The position numbers and the translations under genes are program-made. The notes under the pieces were generated by a model. The model worked only from the letters and a program-made list of their open reading frames with translations. It made no database searches and was not told the DNA's origin. DNA of 64,000 nucleotides from Nitrosomonas sp. Lineage in GTDB: Bacteria; Pseudomonadota; Gammaproteobacteria; Burkholderiales; Nitrosomonadaceae. This document shows positions 29,533 to 40,047 of the stretch, piece after piece (position 1 is the first letter of the stretch; the number at the start of each line of letters is the position of its first letter). Where the stretch lies: positions 1-64,000 of the forward strand of contig JAHBZZ010000009.1 of NCBI GenBank assembly GCA_019635215.1, given 5' to 3'.

Positions 29533-30600
29533 ATGAGTAAAAAGATAAAACTATTCGTTTACAGATTGGCTTATATTCTTGGTTTTTTCCGATTAACAAG
29601 ATTCTTTTATCGAAATCACTTAAGAATTTTGTGCTACCACGGTTTTGAAATCAACGATGAAGCAAGTTTCCGCCCCCCGCTATTTATTAAGCAAGAAACA
29701 TTCAGAAAGCGGATGGCTTTACTTGCAAAACATGGATTTCATGTCAACAGTCTAGCTGATTGCTTGAGTGACTTATACAAGCAATCATTACGACCAGATA
29801 CGATCGCGATTACAATCGACGATGGATATTATGGCATTTTCAAAGTTGCTGACCCTATTTTTCAGCGATTTATGTTTCCTTACACTATATATCTGACGAC
29901 ATATTATGTCGTTAAAGAATCCCCGGTATTTCGACTAGTAGTCCAATATATAGCATGGAAATCGAGTCATAAGAACATATCTTACGATAGTCTTATAGCG
30001 TTTGGGGTTGAGCCGGTGGCGAACCGTATTCGGGAAAATTATTCGCTCGATGAAGTAGCGGAAATACTAATTGAGTATGGCGAGGCCAATCTAGAAGAAA
30101 GTCAGAGAATTCGCCTCTGTCGTTTATTTGCGGATCATGTGGGCGTCAGTTATCAGGACATCGTCGATAGTAGGATTCTATCTTTGTTGACCGTTGATGA
30201 AGCTAAGAGTCTATCGAACGGCTACGCCGACATAGAGCTCCACACGCATAGGCATATCTTACCGATAGATTCCGACGGGATTCGGAAAGAAATTACTGAC
30301 AACAGATTTGTATTGTCAACAATTTCGCGCTCGGAAACACGACATTTTTGCTACCCAAGCGGAATTTGGTTTCCAAGCCAGGGACCCGTTCTTAGTTCAC
30401 TAGGGGTAGAAAGCGCAACAACCTGTATGCCGGGCTTAAATACGGACAGCACGCCACCGCTACAACTGAATCGCTTTTTAGATGGAGAAAACATATCTGA
30501 AATTGAATTTTTAGCCGAATTATACGGGTTTTCTGAATTAATGAGGACCGCCAGGAATTACCTGAGTCGCGCAAAGAAGGGCAATGACCACAATAATTAA
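29533..30600 (+). CDS. Polysaccharide deacetylase (NodB-type) family protein
   Basis: The 355-residue protein carries the NodB-homology metal site: T-I-D-D-G-Y (catalytic and metal Asp) and H-T-H-x-H (two metal His). C-Y-P-S-G in the C-terminal third fits motif 3. It would remove acetyl groups from N-acetylated sugars of an exopolysaccharide or membrane-linked glycan. ATG at 29533 gives a normal N-terminus; the frame stays open to 29464. No glycosyltransferase or transport gene flanks it. It is AT-richer than its neighbours, consistent with transfer from elsewhere. The stretch 30601-30717 shows no gene. Confidence 0.8.
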   Translation: MSKKIKLFVYRLAYILGFFRLTRFFYRNHLRILCYHGFEINDEASFRPPLFIKQETFRKRMALLAKHGFHVNSLADCLSDLYKQSLRPDTIAITIDDGYYGIFKVADPIFQRFMFPYTIYLTTYYVVKESPVFRLVVQYIAWKSSHKNISYDSLIAFGVEPVANRIRENYSLDEVAEILIEYGEANLEESQRIRLCRLFADHVGVSYQDIVDSRILSLLTVDEAKSLSNGYADIELHTHRHILPIDSDGIRKEITDNRFVLSTISRSETRHFCYPSGIWFPSQGPVLSSLGVESATTCMPGLNTDSTPPLQLNRFLDGENISEIEFLAELYGFSELMRTARNYLSRAKKGNDHNN

Positions 30601-30717
30601 TAGCAACAAGCGCTCCCGCTTTGCTAAAGTACTCTTCAAAACTTGATCTACGCCGTTATCGCAACGTTCTCGCCCCACGACGAGATGGGAATCGAAAATT
30701 TGGTCATTACTAACTGA

Positions 30718-33582
30718 CTAGACTATATTACTTCGATTGATCAATACTCTAAGTACATAAGGCAAAATACCGCCATGCCGGTAGTAATCAATCTCGATCA
30801 TGGTATCAATACGACATAACAATTGAACCGTCTTTTGTGTGCCATCTTTTGCGTGTATGACGAGTATTACATCCTGTTGTGGCTGTAAATTATCCAGTTC
30901 TAGAATATCAAACGTTTCGTCCCCCTGAATGCCAAGTGATTGCGCAGTATCGCCATTCTTGAATTGCAACGGTATCACACCCATACCAATCAAATTACTG
31001 CGGTGGATGCGTTCATAGCTGGCGGCAATAACCGCCTTGACACCGAGCAGTTGCGTTCCCTTGGCCGCCCAGTCGCGGCTGGAGCCAGTGCCATATTCCT
31101 TACCGCCAAACACGATTGTCGGAATCCCCTGTTGCTGATATCGCATCGCAGCATCATAAATACTCATTTGCTCCGCTGGTTGATCTCCGACCTGATAAAG
31201 CGTGACACCACCTTCGCTGCCTGGTACCATCAGATTTTTGATACGCACATTGGCAAAAGTACCGCGCATCATGACCTCGTGATTACCGCGGCGGGCGCCG
31301 TAACTGTTGAAATCGACCGGCTCAACGTGGTTGGCCAGCAGATATTGACCGGCAGGAGAAGCAACCTTGATAGCACCGGCCGGACTGATATGGTCGGTCG
31401 TCACCGAATCACCGAAGATACCGAGTGCATAAGCATTTTTGATATCACCCTTATTCCCGGTTTCCGGAACTTGTAAGGAAAAATTTACGAAAAACGGCGG
31501 TTCTGCGATGTACGTCGAGTCCGGCCAGTCGTAAGTTTGACCGATCGCGGAAGCAATACTGTTCCACAACGGATGGTCCTTGGTCAGATTACTATAGAGT
31601 CGGCGGAATGTGTCTGCATTGGTGGCAAACTTCATCAGTGCATGAATCTCTTCACTGTTTGGCCAGATATCCTTAAGCCATACGGGATGACCATCGGCAC
31701 CCATTCCCACAGGTTCGTTTGTAAGGTCTTTCAGAACAGTGCCGGCAATCGCGTAAGCGACCACAAGCGGCGGCGAGGCCAGGAAATTAGCGCGGATATT
31801 GGTATGAATACGCGCCTCAAAGTTACGATTACCGGAAAGTATCGCGGCGCATACCATATCGTTCTTGACGACTGCTTCTTCGATAGACTCTGCCAGTGGG
31901 CCGGCGTTACCGATACAGGTCGTGCAGCCATAACCGGCAATGCTAAAACCGAGTTTTTCCAGATAAGGTAGCAACCCTGTAACTGCAAGATACTCAGACA
32001 CTACCCGTGAACCAGGCGCAAGCGATGTTTTGATATGACGTTTAACAGAAAGTCCCTTTTCAACGGCTTTCTTGGCCAATAAACCTGCTGCGATCAGTAC
32101 GCTCGGGTTTGATGTGTTCGTACAGGAGGTGATCGCTGCAATCAGAATATCACCATGCCCAAGATCAACGACCCTGTCAAATTTGTCGATCGGTATATCA
32201 ATGGCATCGGGCGTCGGATGATTACTGACCATCTCGGTAACATGACGTTCGCCATTACCAGACTGATTATGCCCATCCAGTATATTCGCACCGATATGTG
32301 TACATACGTCGGCATCTTCGTCATGGACATGACGTATCGGGTAGCGTTGATTGATTTCATCCAATTGCTTGCCGTATCCATTCTCGGAAACCGGCTTGCA
32401 AAACAGCGTGGTAAAGCGGTTTTTGATTTCCGCCAGATCTATGCGATCCTGTGGTCTTTTAGGGCCCGCCAGCGATGGCGATACAGTACCCAGGTCGAGT
32501 GCAAGCGTACTGCTGTAATCAATATCACCCGGGCGTGGAATACCATACATTTTCTGCGCCTGGAAATAACGCTGGAATGCAGCGATTTCATCATCGCTGC
32601 GCCCTGTACCTCTGAAGTATTCAATAGTGACATCATCCACCGGGAAGAATCCCATGGTTGCACCGTATTCCGGCGCCATATTGGCAATGGTGGCACGATC
32701 CGGCAACGTCAGGAATGCGACGCCTTCACCAAAGAATTCCACAAACTTACCGACAACATTCGCACCGCGCAACATTTCAGTAATCGTCAGTACCAGATCG
32801 GTTGCGGTTACACCTTCGCGCAAATATCCGGTTAAATTCACGCCGACAACGTCGGGCGTCAGGAAATAAACCGGTTGTCCGAGCATACCGGCTTCCGCCT
32901 CGATACCACCGACACCCCACCCCACAACCCCGATACCGTTAATCATAGTGGTATGGGAATCCGTGCCCACAAGCGTATCCGGATAAACGACACCGTCTTT
33001 CAAATGCACACCGCGCGCGAGATGCTCAAGATTGACCTGGTGCACAATGCCGATTCCCGGCGGAATGACTTTGAACGTATCAAATGCCTGCATGCCCCAT
33101 TTGATAAACTGATAGCGCTCGCGGTTGCGTTCAAACTCGATTTCCATATTCAGTTTAAGTGCATCCGGATTACCATAGTGATCAACCTGAATCGAATGAT
33201 CGACAACCAGATCGACAGGTACGAGCGGCTCAATAAGCTCAGGATTTTTGCCCAGCCTTTCAGCAGCACTGCGCATCGCAGCCAAATCGACCAGCAGCGG
33301 CACACCAGTGAAGTCCTGCAAGACAATGCGCGATACAACAAAAGGAATCTCATGAATTCTTGCAGCATCCGGCATCCAGTTTGCCAGTTGCCTGACATGC
33401 GTTTCCGTTATCTTTTTACCATCGAAATTCCGCAATACCGACTCGAGAATAATACGGATAGAAACAGGCAAACGTGAAATCTTCCCTACACCCTCTTCTT
33501 CCAATGCCGGCAATGAATAAAACACTGCCGTATTTCCACCGATCATCAAATCCCGTTTGCTGTTAAACAGATTATGCGTCAT
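30718..33582 (-). CDS. acnA: Aconitate hydratase A
   Basis: AcnA interconverts citrate and isocitrate in the TCA cycle with a [4Fe-4S] cluster. The ligands lie in S-C-T-N-T-S-N-P and [12 protein letters not shown]. The C-terminal swivel domain has [13 protein letters not shown]. At 954 residues it is longer than the E. coli enzyme (about 890). Part of the excess is an acidic/His-rich stretch (H-V-H-D-E-D-A-D-V) before the S-C-T-N motif. It stands alone between the deacetylase and a FecR-like gene. Confidence 0.96.
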   Translation of the reverse strand: MTHNLFNSKRDLMIGGNTAVFYSLPALEEEGVGKISRLPVSIRIILESVLRNFDGKKITETHVRQLANWMPDAARIHEIPFVVSRIVLQDFTGVPLLVDLAAMRSAAERLGKNPELIEPLVPVDLVVDHSIQVDHYGNPDALKLNMEIEFERNRERYQFIKWGMQAFDTFKVIPPGIGIVHQVNLEHLARGVHLKDGVVYPDTLVGTDSHTTMINGIGVVGWGVGGIEAEAGMLGQPVYFLTPDVVGVNLTGYLREGVTATDLVLTITEMLRGANVVGKFVEFFGEGVAFLTLPDRATIANMAPEYGATMGFFPVDDVTIEYFRGTGRSDDEIAAFQRYFQAQKMYGIPRPGDIDYSSTLALDLGTVSPSLAGPKRPQDRIDLAEIKNRFTTLFCKPVSENGYGKQLDEINQRYPIRHVHDEDADVCTHIGANILDGHNQSGNGERHVTEMVSNHPTPDAIDIPIDKFDRVVDLGHGDILIAAITSCTNTSNPSVLIAAGLLAKKAVEKGLSVKRHIKTSLAPGSRVVSEYLAVTGLLPYLEKLGFSIAGYGCTTCIGNAGPLAESIEEAVVKNDMVCAAILSGNRNFEARIHTNIRANFLASPPLVVAYAIAGTVLKDLTNEPVGMGADGHPVWLKDIWPNSEEIHALMKFATNADTFRRLYSNLTKDHPLWNSIASAIGQTYDWPDSTYIAEPPFFVNFSLQVPETGNKGDIKNAYALGIFGDSVTTDHISPAGAIKVASPAGQYLLANHVEPVDFNSYGARRGNHEVMMRGTFANVRIKNLMVPGSEGGVTLYQVGDQPAEQMSIYDAAMRYQQQGIPTIVFGGKEYGTGSSRDWAAKGTQLLGVKAVIAASYERIHRSNLIGMGVIPLQFKNGDTAQSLGIQGDETFDILELDNLQPQQDVILVIHAKDGTQKTVQLLCRIDTMIEIDYYRHGGILPYVLRVLINRSNIV

Positions 33583-33621
33583 GATATTTTCCTAAAAAAA
33601 GCAAGAAGGACAATTGTCGAT

Positions 33622-34191
33622 TCAGAAACCGTTATTCCGATCCGTCGCCCATGGTGCGACTTCCCGTTTACTGATCAGACGATGCTTGCTGATTTTAATA
33701 TTATCAAAATCAACCTGCTCCAATGCGTTAACCAGATATGTACCCGATGCAACATTAATTTTGAGCCGCCCTTCCGCAACCGAAACTATTCGGCTGCCAT
33801 CCTTGTTCATACGGATACTGAACCGCGAACTCACATCCTCAATGAATGCATCGCCAATTTTAACCCTGATGTTCTCCATAACATTCTTATCGATATTGAA
33901 GTAAACATTGCCTTTAAATAATTCCATGTGGATCGGCTGATTATCGGTAACCGCGATTGAACTTCTGGAATCCAGTGCTATTTCAATATGCGGTGTTACC
34001 GCGACAGTCAGGTACTCATCTGCTTGTGTTTCGTGAAATCGCACACTCGGCGGATTGGAAAAATACCAGGTCAACCAACCCAGCAGCAATCCGGCCGAAA
34101 GAATTGACGCATGCAGCAAAAAACGGCGCCAACTGAATACAAAAAATCGTGAAGCGGCATCGGTGGAATCAGTAGGTTTTTTTGCGGACAT
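33622..34191 (-). CDS. FecR-domain membrane protein
   Basis: The 189-residue protein has one membrane segment (about residues 28-46) after a short cytoplasmic N-terminus. The periplasmic FecR-like beta domain contains V-A-V-T-P-H-I-E-I-A-L-D-S-R-S-S and F-K-G-N-V-Y-F. FecR proteins sense TonB-dependent uptake and control an ECF sigma factor, but no sigma or receptor gene is adjacent. It may be an orphan sensor or a FecR-fold protein of other function. It lies 39 bases upstream of acnA in the same direction. Confidence 0.75.
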   Translation of the reverse strand: MSAKKPTDSTDAASRFFVFSWRRFLLHASILSAGLLLGWLTWYFSNPPSVRFHETQADEYLTVAVTPHIEIALDSRSSIAVTDNQPIHMELFKGNVYFNIDKNVMENIRVKIGDAFIEDVSSRFSIRMNKDGSRIVSVAEGRLKINVASGTYLVNALEQVDFDNIKISKHRLISKREVAPWATDRNNGF

Positions 34192-34383
34192 TGATGTTGT
34201 ATTTAAGGATAAACAAAAATAAAGTGTAAATTATAACGAATAATAAGATTAACTAAAATTGATGCCAGACACGAACACCATACCGAAGAAAAATCAGAGC
34301 AGCATCAACAAGAACAGATAGAATACATCATCAGTGCTATTCAGAATCGCATTTTTTATACTATCCACGGGAAAATTAATCAT

Positions 34384-34950
34384 ATGACAGCACGGCCATT
34401 GCGTTCAGTTTATCAACTTAAGGTCACCCTTAAATACTTCCGTCCACCGATATGGCGCCGGTTCTTAATTGCCAGTTCTGCAAACCTCAGTGAGGTGCAT
34501 ATCACGTTACAAATCGTTATGGGTTGGACAAACTCGCATTTGCACGGTTTCATACTCGGTAATGAGCAATACGGCGAACCGGATCAGGAATTCTTCGACA
34601 CAATAAAAGATGAATCCAAGTTCCGGCTGGATCAGTTGCTCAAGCATGAAAATGAAAAATTAATCTATAACTATGATTATGGCGACAGTTGGGAACATGA
34701 AGTGTTGCTTGAAAAGATTCTGCCCTTCAAACACGATATGACGCTGCCACAATGCATCAAAGGAAAACGCGCCTGCCCACCCGAGGATATTGGCGGTATT
34801 CCGGGATATGCGTTATTTCTTGAAGCAATCAACGATCCATCGCATCCGGAACACGAAGAAATGCATGAATGGATAAATGGTGATTTTGATGCCGAACATT
34901 TCGATATCGATGCCACCAATAGCATGCTGAATCAATACATGAAACGATAG
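34384..34950 (+). CDS. pRiA4b ORF-3-like protein
   Basis: The 188-residue protein matches the plasmid pRiA4b ORF-3-like family: Y-Q-L-K-V-T-L-K-x-x-x-P-P-I-W-R-R, the H-L-H-G-F segment and Y-D-Y-G-D-S-W-E-H. The family is common on plasmids and in transposons, but its biochemical role is unknown. A strongly AT-rich 190-base region with no gene separates it from the divergent fecR-like gene. Confidence 0.88.
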   Translation: MTARPLRSVYQLKVTLKYFRPPIWRRFLIASSANLSEVHITLQIVMGWTNSHLHGFILGNEQYGEPDQEFFDTIKDESKFRLDQLLKHENEKLIYNYDYGDSWEHEVLLEKILPFKHDMTLPQCIKGKRACPPEDIGGIPGYALFLEAINDPSHPEHEEMHEWINGDFDAEHFDIDATNSMLNQYMKR

Positions 34951-35000
34951 ATCCCATTAATCGCGTAAACAGGGTTCGATATTCCAAACCTTGCAATGAT

Positions 35001-36155
35001 ATGAATTCAACTCGGGACTTAACCACACAACAACGCTACAAAGAGGTGCGCAAGGTTACCCTGATCGGTTCGGCAATTGATTTTATACTGGGCGTTGTCA
35101 AAATTATCGCCGGCTGGCTCGCAAATTCACAAGCTTTGATTGCGGACGGCATTCATTCGTTTTCCGATTTGTTGACCGATTTTTTTGTGCTTTATGCGGC
35201 CAAGCACTCACACAAGGCAGCGGACGAAGAGCATCCGTACGGACATGGCCGCATTGAAACACTGGCAACGGTCGGATTGGGAATGACCCTGATCGTTATT
35301 GCCTGCGGAATTGCCTATCATTCAGCGCGCCAAATCGATAAGCCGGAAATTCTGCCTGAACCTGGCGGATTGGCATTAATGATCGCAGTACTGTCCATTA
35401 TCTCCAAGGAATGGATTTATCGTTATACCGTAGCGGCTGCACGCCGCCTGCGTTCGGACATGCTGCACGCCAATGCCTGGCACAGCCGGTCGGATGCAAT
35501 TTCATCCATTGTGGTTGTCATCGGCATTGCAGGCGCCATGTACGGCTACCCGTACCTGGATGCGGTGGCTGCCATAGTCGTGGCTGTAATGATTGCTAAA
35601 ATCGGTGCCAACATGGTGCGCTCCAGTACACAGGAATTGATCGACCAGGCACTGGATAAAAATGAATTAAATGCCATTCGCGCCCACATTTTCAAAATCA
35701 GGGGCGTACGCTCGATGCACATGCTGCGTTCACGCAAAAGCGCAGGTAATGCATTTATCGATGTGCACATTCAGGTTGACCCCAAACTCAGTGTATCGGA
35801 AGGACATCAGATCGGCGACGCCGTACAGCAGCGTTTATTGGATTCTGTTGATATAGTATCTGACGTAACCGTGCATATCGATCCGGAAAATGATGAGTCG
35901 AACTCTCCCAGCAGCAACCTGCCCTACCGGGAGAAAGTCATCGAAGAACTCAGACAATGCTGGCCGCAATTACCCGCCTCGGTACTTGAAGAGGTTACCT
36001 TGCATTATCTGGCCGGAGAAATCCAGATTGAGCTGGACCTGCCTATCCGGATTTTGCGCAACACAGAAGAAGCCCAACAGCTGGTCAACGAACTCAAAGC
36101 AGCTGTGGGCGCATTACCTTATGTGAATGATATCCAGGTGCGATTCAAAGTCTGA
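35001..36155 (+). CDS. Cation diffusion facilitator transporter
   Basis: This 384-residue CDF protein exports divalent metals such as Zn2+ or Fe2+ in exchange for protons. Membrane metal-site motifs are A-D-G-I-H-S-F-S-D-L-L-T-D (second helix) and H-A-N-A-W-H-S-R-S-D (fifth helix). The dimeric cytoplasmic domain has V-D-V-H-I-Q-V-D. An additional C-terminal extension (about residues 300-384) carries a second ferredoxin-like fold candidate, making it longer than YiiP (about 300 residues). The substrate metal cannot be assigned from sequence alone. Confidence 0.93.
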   Translation: MNSTRDLTTQQRYKEVRKVTLIGSAIDFILGVVKIIAGWLANSQALIADGIHSFSDLLTDFFVLYAAKHSHKAADEEHPYGHGRIETLATVGLGMTLIVIACGIAYHSARQIDKPEILPEPGGLALMIAVLSIISKEWIYRYTVAAARRLRSDMLHANAWHSRSDAISSIVVVIGIAGAMYGYPYLDAVAAIVVAVMIAKIGANMVRSSTQELIDQALDKNELNAIRAHIFKIRGVRSMHMLRSRKSAGNAFIDVHIQVDPKLSVSEGHQIGDAVQQRLLDSVDIVSDVTVHIDPENDESNSPSSNLPYREKVIEELRQCWPQLPASVLEEVTLHYLAGEIQIELDLPIRILRNTEEAQQLVNELKAAVGALPYVNDIQVRFKV

Positions 36156-36198
36156 CCATGGCACAGTCTTCGCAACCAGACACCCTTCAAGGTGAACC

Positions 36199-36746
36199 CT
36201 AATCATCATACTTTCTACCGTGCCCTCGGTCATAAGGATTATGCCGATCATGCTTGCCATCACCATGACGGAAATCTTTATCCTTCTTACGGTGATCATG
36301 ATCGTGCCGTTTGTATGAATCATGATCCCGTCTCAGATGATTCTTATGCCGCTGCAGCTGCGGAGTATGTCCGTGCTGGCTGTAATACGGAATATAAATA
36401 TCGTTGTACCAATGTTCACGGACAAAATAGACAGGCCGGTCACAGGCACGGTATTGGATACAGAAACGCCTCCAGTTTTTGACATGCTTATGCGGAACAT
36501 GCAGATATAACGGTTGCTGCACTATATTGGGCGGCGTATAGATTATCACCGGACCCGGATAAATCAGATCGGGTACGGGATAAAAATCACCCAGGTAAAT
36601 TTCACCGTAAAACCCCGGTTGTCCGATTCTGAGCGAAAGCCCTACATCGGCTGCCGATGCGACTGCTGACGGCGAATCCATATTGCAATAACCAGCAGAC
36701 TGCACTTTACGCGATACTTCGCCAAATGTTTATTCTGATGATTCAT
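36199..36746 (-). pseudogene. His/Asp-rich secreted protein with frameshifted signal peptide
   Basis: The main frame (36199-36705) encodes A-D-V-G-L-S-L-R-I-G-Q-P-G-F-Y-G, typical of small exported proteins, and a long C-terminal tail of His, Lys, Asp and Arg that could bind metal. Its own 5' end has no proper signal. A better start, ATG at 36746 just after the rsgA stop, encodes M-N-H-Q-N-K-H with L-L-V-I-A-I, but that frame stops at P-M after 34 codons. One indel at about 36660-36690 would join them. It may be a pseudogene, or a sequencing error may hide an intact gene. Confidence 0.6.
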
Positions 36747-36750
36747 CAGA

Positions 36751-37656
36751 CTATTCCCGTCCGTTTTCCAACAGTTTATGATAAAAAGCCAGCCGTCTGG
36801 TACTGATTTCTCCCTGATTCGCGGCATAAGCCAGGGCGCAGCCAGGTTCGTTCAGATGCCGGCAATTGTGAAATTTGCATTGCCCGATATAGGGGTGGAA
36901 TTCAATAAATCCCCATGCCAGATTTTCGGTTTTGATGTAATGAAGCCCAAACGCCTGAATACCGGGAGAATCAATGATAGCGCTGTTGTCATCGATATGA
37001 TAAAGGCGTGAATGGGTGGTTGTGTGGCAACCGGAATCCAATACCGTTGAAATTTCGGCTGTCGCGCGCTGCGCTTCAGGAACAAGAGCGTTCAGAATAG
37101 TTGATTTACCCATGCCGGATTGACCGGCAAGAACACTCAACCGATTTTCCAAATACGGTTCCAGTGCTGATACATCATTGATTGCGCTCAACTTCAACAC
37201 GGGATAACCAAGTGTTTCATACAATCCAAGCAGTCTAATCGCAGCTTGCGTCGGTTCGGCCAGATCGGTTTTATTGAGTACGATAATAACAGGAATGTTC
37301 TGGTTTTCTGCGGCAACAAGGCATCGGTTAATCAGTTCTTCGCTGAAACTGGGCACAGCAGCGACAACGATGACGATCTGTGTGACATTGGCAGCAATGA
37401 TTTTTTCCTTGAAGGCGTCACTGCGATACAGCAATGTTTTCCGCGGTAGGATTTTTTCTATGACGCCCTGGCCGGGAGCAGTAATCCTGAATTCGACCTT
37501 GTCTCCACAAGCGACCCCTCCTTTTTTACCGCGCATTACGCATGAGAACCATTCTCCGGCTGTCGTTTCAACCGTAAAATGCCGGCCAAAAACAGCACTG
37601 GCCAGACCAATCTGAGAAGATACCGTTTTTGCTTTATTCGAGTGAAACGCGCTCAA
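36751..37656 (-). CDS. rsgA: Small ribosomal subunit biogenesis GTPase
   Basis: RsgA assists maturation of the 30S subunit. The 301-residue circularly permuted GTPase has an OB fold (about residues 20-80), the G4 motif N-K-T-D before the G1 P-loop G-Q-S-G-M-G-K-S-T, G3 D-S-P-G and a C-terminal Zn knuckle C-K-F-H-N-C-x-H...C. Its start overlaps the stop of the pterin dehydratase gene by 4 bases (ATGA). Confidence 0.95.
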   Translation of the reverse strand: MSAFHSNKAKTVSSQIGLASAVFGRHFTVETTAGEWFSCVMRGKKGGVACGDKVEFRITAPGQGVIEKILPRKTLLYRSDAFKEKIIAANVTQIVIVVAAVPSFSEELINRCLVAAENQNIPVIIVLNKTDLAEPTQAAIRLLGLYETLGYPVLKLSAINDVSALEPYLENRLSVLAGQSGMGKSTILNALVPEAQRATAEISTVLDSGCHTTTHSRLYHIDDNSAIIDSPGIQAFGLHYIKTENLAWGFIEFHPYIGQCKFHNCRHLNEPGCALAYAANQGEISTRRLAFYHKLLENGRE

Positions 37657-37982
37657 ATGGTAAACAGTGTATCCACTTTTGCAGCACAGATAAAATCATT
37701 CTCTGACAAACCATTGATGGCATGCGTCGTATAGACGACATCACATCGATTATAGCCAACCGTGATATCAGGATGATGGTCTTCCCGGTGTGAAATCCAG
37801 GCCAGCGCATTGACAAAAACCATAGTCTGATAATAATTCTTAAAAGAATAAGTTTTACAGATCTTGTTATCCTGTAATTGCCATCCTTCCAGTTGCTCCA
37901 GAAAAATGGCGGCTGTTTCAGCAGTCAGTGGTTCAATACCACCTTCACAAGGTTTACACTTTTGTGTCGCGAGCTCATTCAT
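37653..37982 (-). CDS. 4a-hydroxytetrahydrobiopterin dehydratase (PCD/DCoH)
   Basis: The 109-residue protein has the active-site signature H-R-E-D-H-H-P-D-I and the family core Y-N-x-C-D-V-V-Y-T-T-H. In phenylalanine hydroxylase systems it recycles the pterin cofactor; no hydroxylase is in this window, and in many bacteria it may serve molybdopterin or folate chemistry. It is translationally coupled to rsgA and lies 36 bases downstream of the M48 protease gene. Confidence 0.93.
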   Translation of the reverse strand: MNELATQKCKPCEGGIEPLTAETAAIFLEQLEGWQLQDNKICKTYSFKNYYQTMVFVNALAWISHREDHHPDITVGYNRCDVVYTTHAINGLSENDFICAAKVDTLFTI

Positions 37983-38018
37983 TATTTCTTACCTCAAACC
38001 GATAATATATCATTAAGT

Positions 38019-39272
38019 TCAATGCACCTGACGCTGCAAATGGGCAACCCTGATTGCAGCAGGCGGATGCGAATCGTAAAAAGTCGAATGCAGGGGGTCC
38101 GGCGTCAATGTGGCAGCATTATCCTGGTAAAGCTTAACCAGTGCGCGGATCAAGTCATCCGCTGAAGCATGCTGTGCGGCATAAGCATCGGCTTCAAATT
38201 CATGTTTACGTGAATAAATGCTTGATATCGGATGAAACAGAAATGTAAATACCGGCAAGACCAGAAAAAAAAGCAGTAATGCCATGGCCGTTGAAGGAAC
38301 AGTTTCAACGGATACACCTAAACCTTCATAAAACCATGTCTGATTCATCAGATAACCCAACAACCAGAAAAACAGCAGACTCATGATGAATGAAGTAATG
38401 ATGCGCTTGATCACATGACGGTGTTTGAAATGGCCCAGTTCATGCGCGAGTACAGCTTCAATCTCAGCGGGCTCCAAACGTGAGAGCAAGGTATCAAAGA
38501 AAACAATGCGCTTCGTCTTACCAAAACCGGTGAAATAGGCATTGCCGTGATTGCTGCGGCGTGAACCATCCATGACAAACAAACCGCTCGATTTAAAGCC
38601 GCATTTCTTCAGCAACTGTTCAATACGTTCTCTCAGCGAAGGATCCTCCAGCGGTGTGAATTTGTTAAACAATGGCGCTATCCAGCTTGGAAAAACAGCC
38701 AGCAGAAACAAATTGAATATAATCCAAGCGATCCACGCATAAAACCACCAGTTTCCCCCCATTTTCTCCATCAACCACAGAATACCGAATAACAATGGCG
38801 CACCCAGCAGTGCCATCAACATAGCCTGCTTGACCAGATCAGCGAAAAACATGCCGGGTGTCATTTTGTTAAAACCGAATTGCTCTTCGATAACAAAAAT
38901 ACGGTAATAGCTCAACGGTATTTCGAATAGCCCCATAACCAGAAAAGTACTCAGAATCAGCGCCATACCGTGAATAATCGGATCACTGAACCATCCAAGC
39001 CAGAACACACTGAGTGCATCTAAGCCACCACCCAATGTAAAAATAAGCAGCAGCGCGGTATGCAGAAAAATACCGGGATAACCGGCACGCGTTTTGGCAC
39101 AGGTATAATGGGCGGCTTTATTGTGATCCGCCAGACTGATTTGGCCGGCAAAATCTTCCGGCACTTTATTCTGATGGGCGCGGACATAACGAATGTGACG
39201 TGCCGACAACCATATCTGGATCACTGTCGTGAGTAATAGGGCGACAATAAAAATCAATGTAAACGATTGCAT
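38019..39272 (-). CDS. M48-family (Ste24-like) membrane metalloprotease
   Basis: The 417-residue protein has several N-terminal transmembrane helices of the CAAX-prenyl-protease N type, then the zinc site H277-E-L-G-H281 and a downstream S-x-K-H-E-F-E-A-D-A-Y-A metal ligand. Bacterial Ste24-like enzymes act in membrane protein quality control. The gene is divergent from orn, and with the downstream pterin dehydratase and rsgA genes forms a tightly packed set. Confidence 0.94.
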   Translation of the reverse strand: MQSFTLIFIVALLLTTVIQIWLSARHIRYVRAHQNKVPEDFAGQISLADHNKAAHYTCAKTRAGYPGIFLHTALLLIFTLGGGLDALSVFWLGWFSDPIIHGMALILSTFLVMGLFEIPLSYYRIFVIEEQFGFNKMTPGMFFADLVKQAMLMALLGAPLLFGILWLMEKMGGNWWFYAWIAWIIFNLFLLAVFPSWIAPLFNKFTPLEDPSLRERIEQLLKKCGFKSSGLFVMDGSRRSNHGNAYFTGFGKTKRIVFFDTLLSRLEPAEIEAVLAHELGHFKHRHVIKRIITSFIMSLLFFWLLGYLMNQTWFYEGLGVSVETVPSTAMALLLFFLVLPVFTFLFHPISSIYSRKHEFEADAYAAQHASADDLIRALVKLYQDNAATLTPDPLHSTFYDSHPPAAIRVAHLQRQVH

Positions 39273-39386
39273 AAATGAATAATTTTTGAACTATCGATAA
39301 TGAAAAATGACGACTTGCTATCAATATGACACAATAAAACGGATTATATTCAATCAAAACCGACATTTTGGAATTTATTGATCATT

Positions 39387-39938
39387 ATGGCACAAGAAAA
39401 CAATAACCATAACCTCATTTGGATTGACATGGAAATGACCGGACTCGACCCGGATAACGATCGCATTATCGAAGTTGCAGCTGTGATTACCGATGGCCAG
39501 TTGAATACCATCGCCGAAAGCCCTGTGATGGTTGTTTTTCAGTCTGATGCAGTGCTTGACGGTATGGACAAATGGAATCAATCCACGCATGGAAAATCCG
39601 GATTGATTAATAAAGTGAAATTTTCCCAATTATCCGAAGCGGATGTTGAAGTACAGATGCTCTCTTTTTTACAACAACATGTTCCTTCCGGAACGTCACC
39701 GATGTGCGGCAATTCGATTTGCCAGGATCGGCGTTTTATGGCGCGCTGGATGCCACAACTGGAAGCCTATTTTCACTATCGCAATCTGGATGTCAGTACT
39801 TTCAAGGAACTTGTCAAACGTTGGAAGCCCGGAATTGCAGCCGGACTGAAGAAAGAAGGTAAACATGAAGCGCTGGCGGACATTTATGATTCCATCAGCG
39901 AACTCAAATATTATCGTGAACATTTTATAGCAGGTTGA
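39387..39938 (+). CDS. orn: Oligoribonuclease
   Basis: Orn degrades 2-5-nt RNAs and pGpG to nucleotides. The 183-residue DEDDh exonuclease has D-M-E-M-T-G-L-D-P near the N-terminus, the D-x-S-T-F-K-E-L region and Y-R-E-H near the end. ATG at 39387 gives the standard length; a TTG at 39378 is an unlikely alternative. Confidence 0.95.
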   Translation: MAQENNNHNLIWIDMEMTGLDPDNDRIIEVAAVITDGQLNTIAESPVMVVFQSDAVLDGMDKWNQSTHGKSGLINKVKFSQLSEADVEVQMLSFLQQHVPSGTSPMCGNSICQDRRFMARWMPQLEAYFHYRNLDVSTFKELVKRWKPGIAAGLKKEGKHEALADIYDSISELKYYREHFIAG

Positions 39939-40047
39939 TTGGAATAATGTCACAATGTCAGCGCGAATCATGCAATGACTAACGAGAGAGTGCCTATGAC
40001 ACTGACTTTTATGCACTTACATCATTCAAAACCGAAGGAGACAAAAC

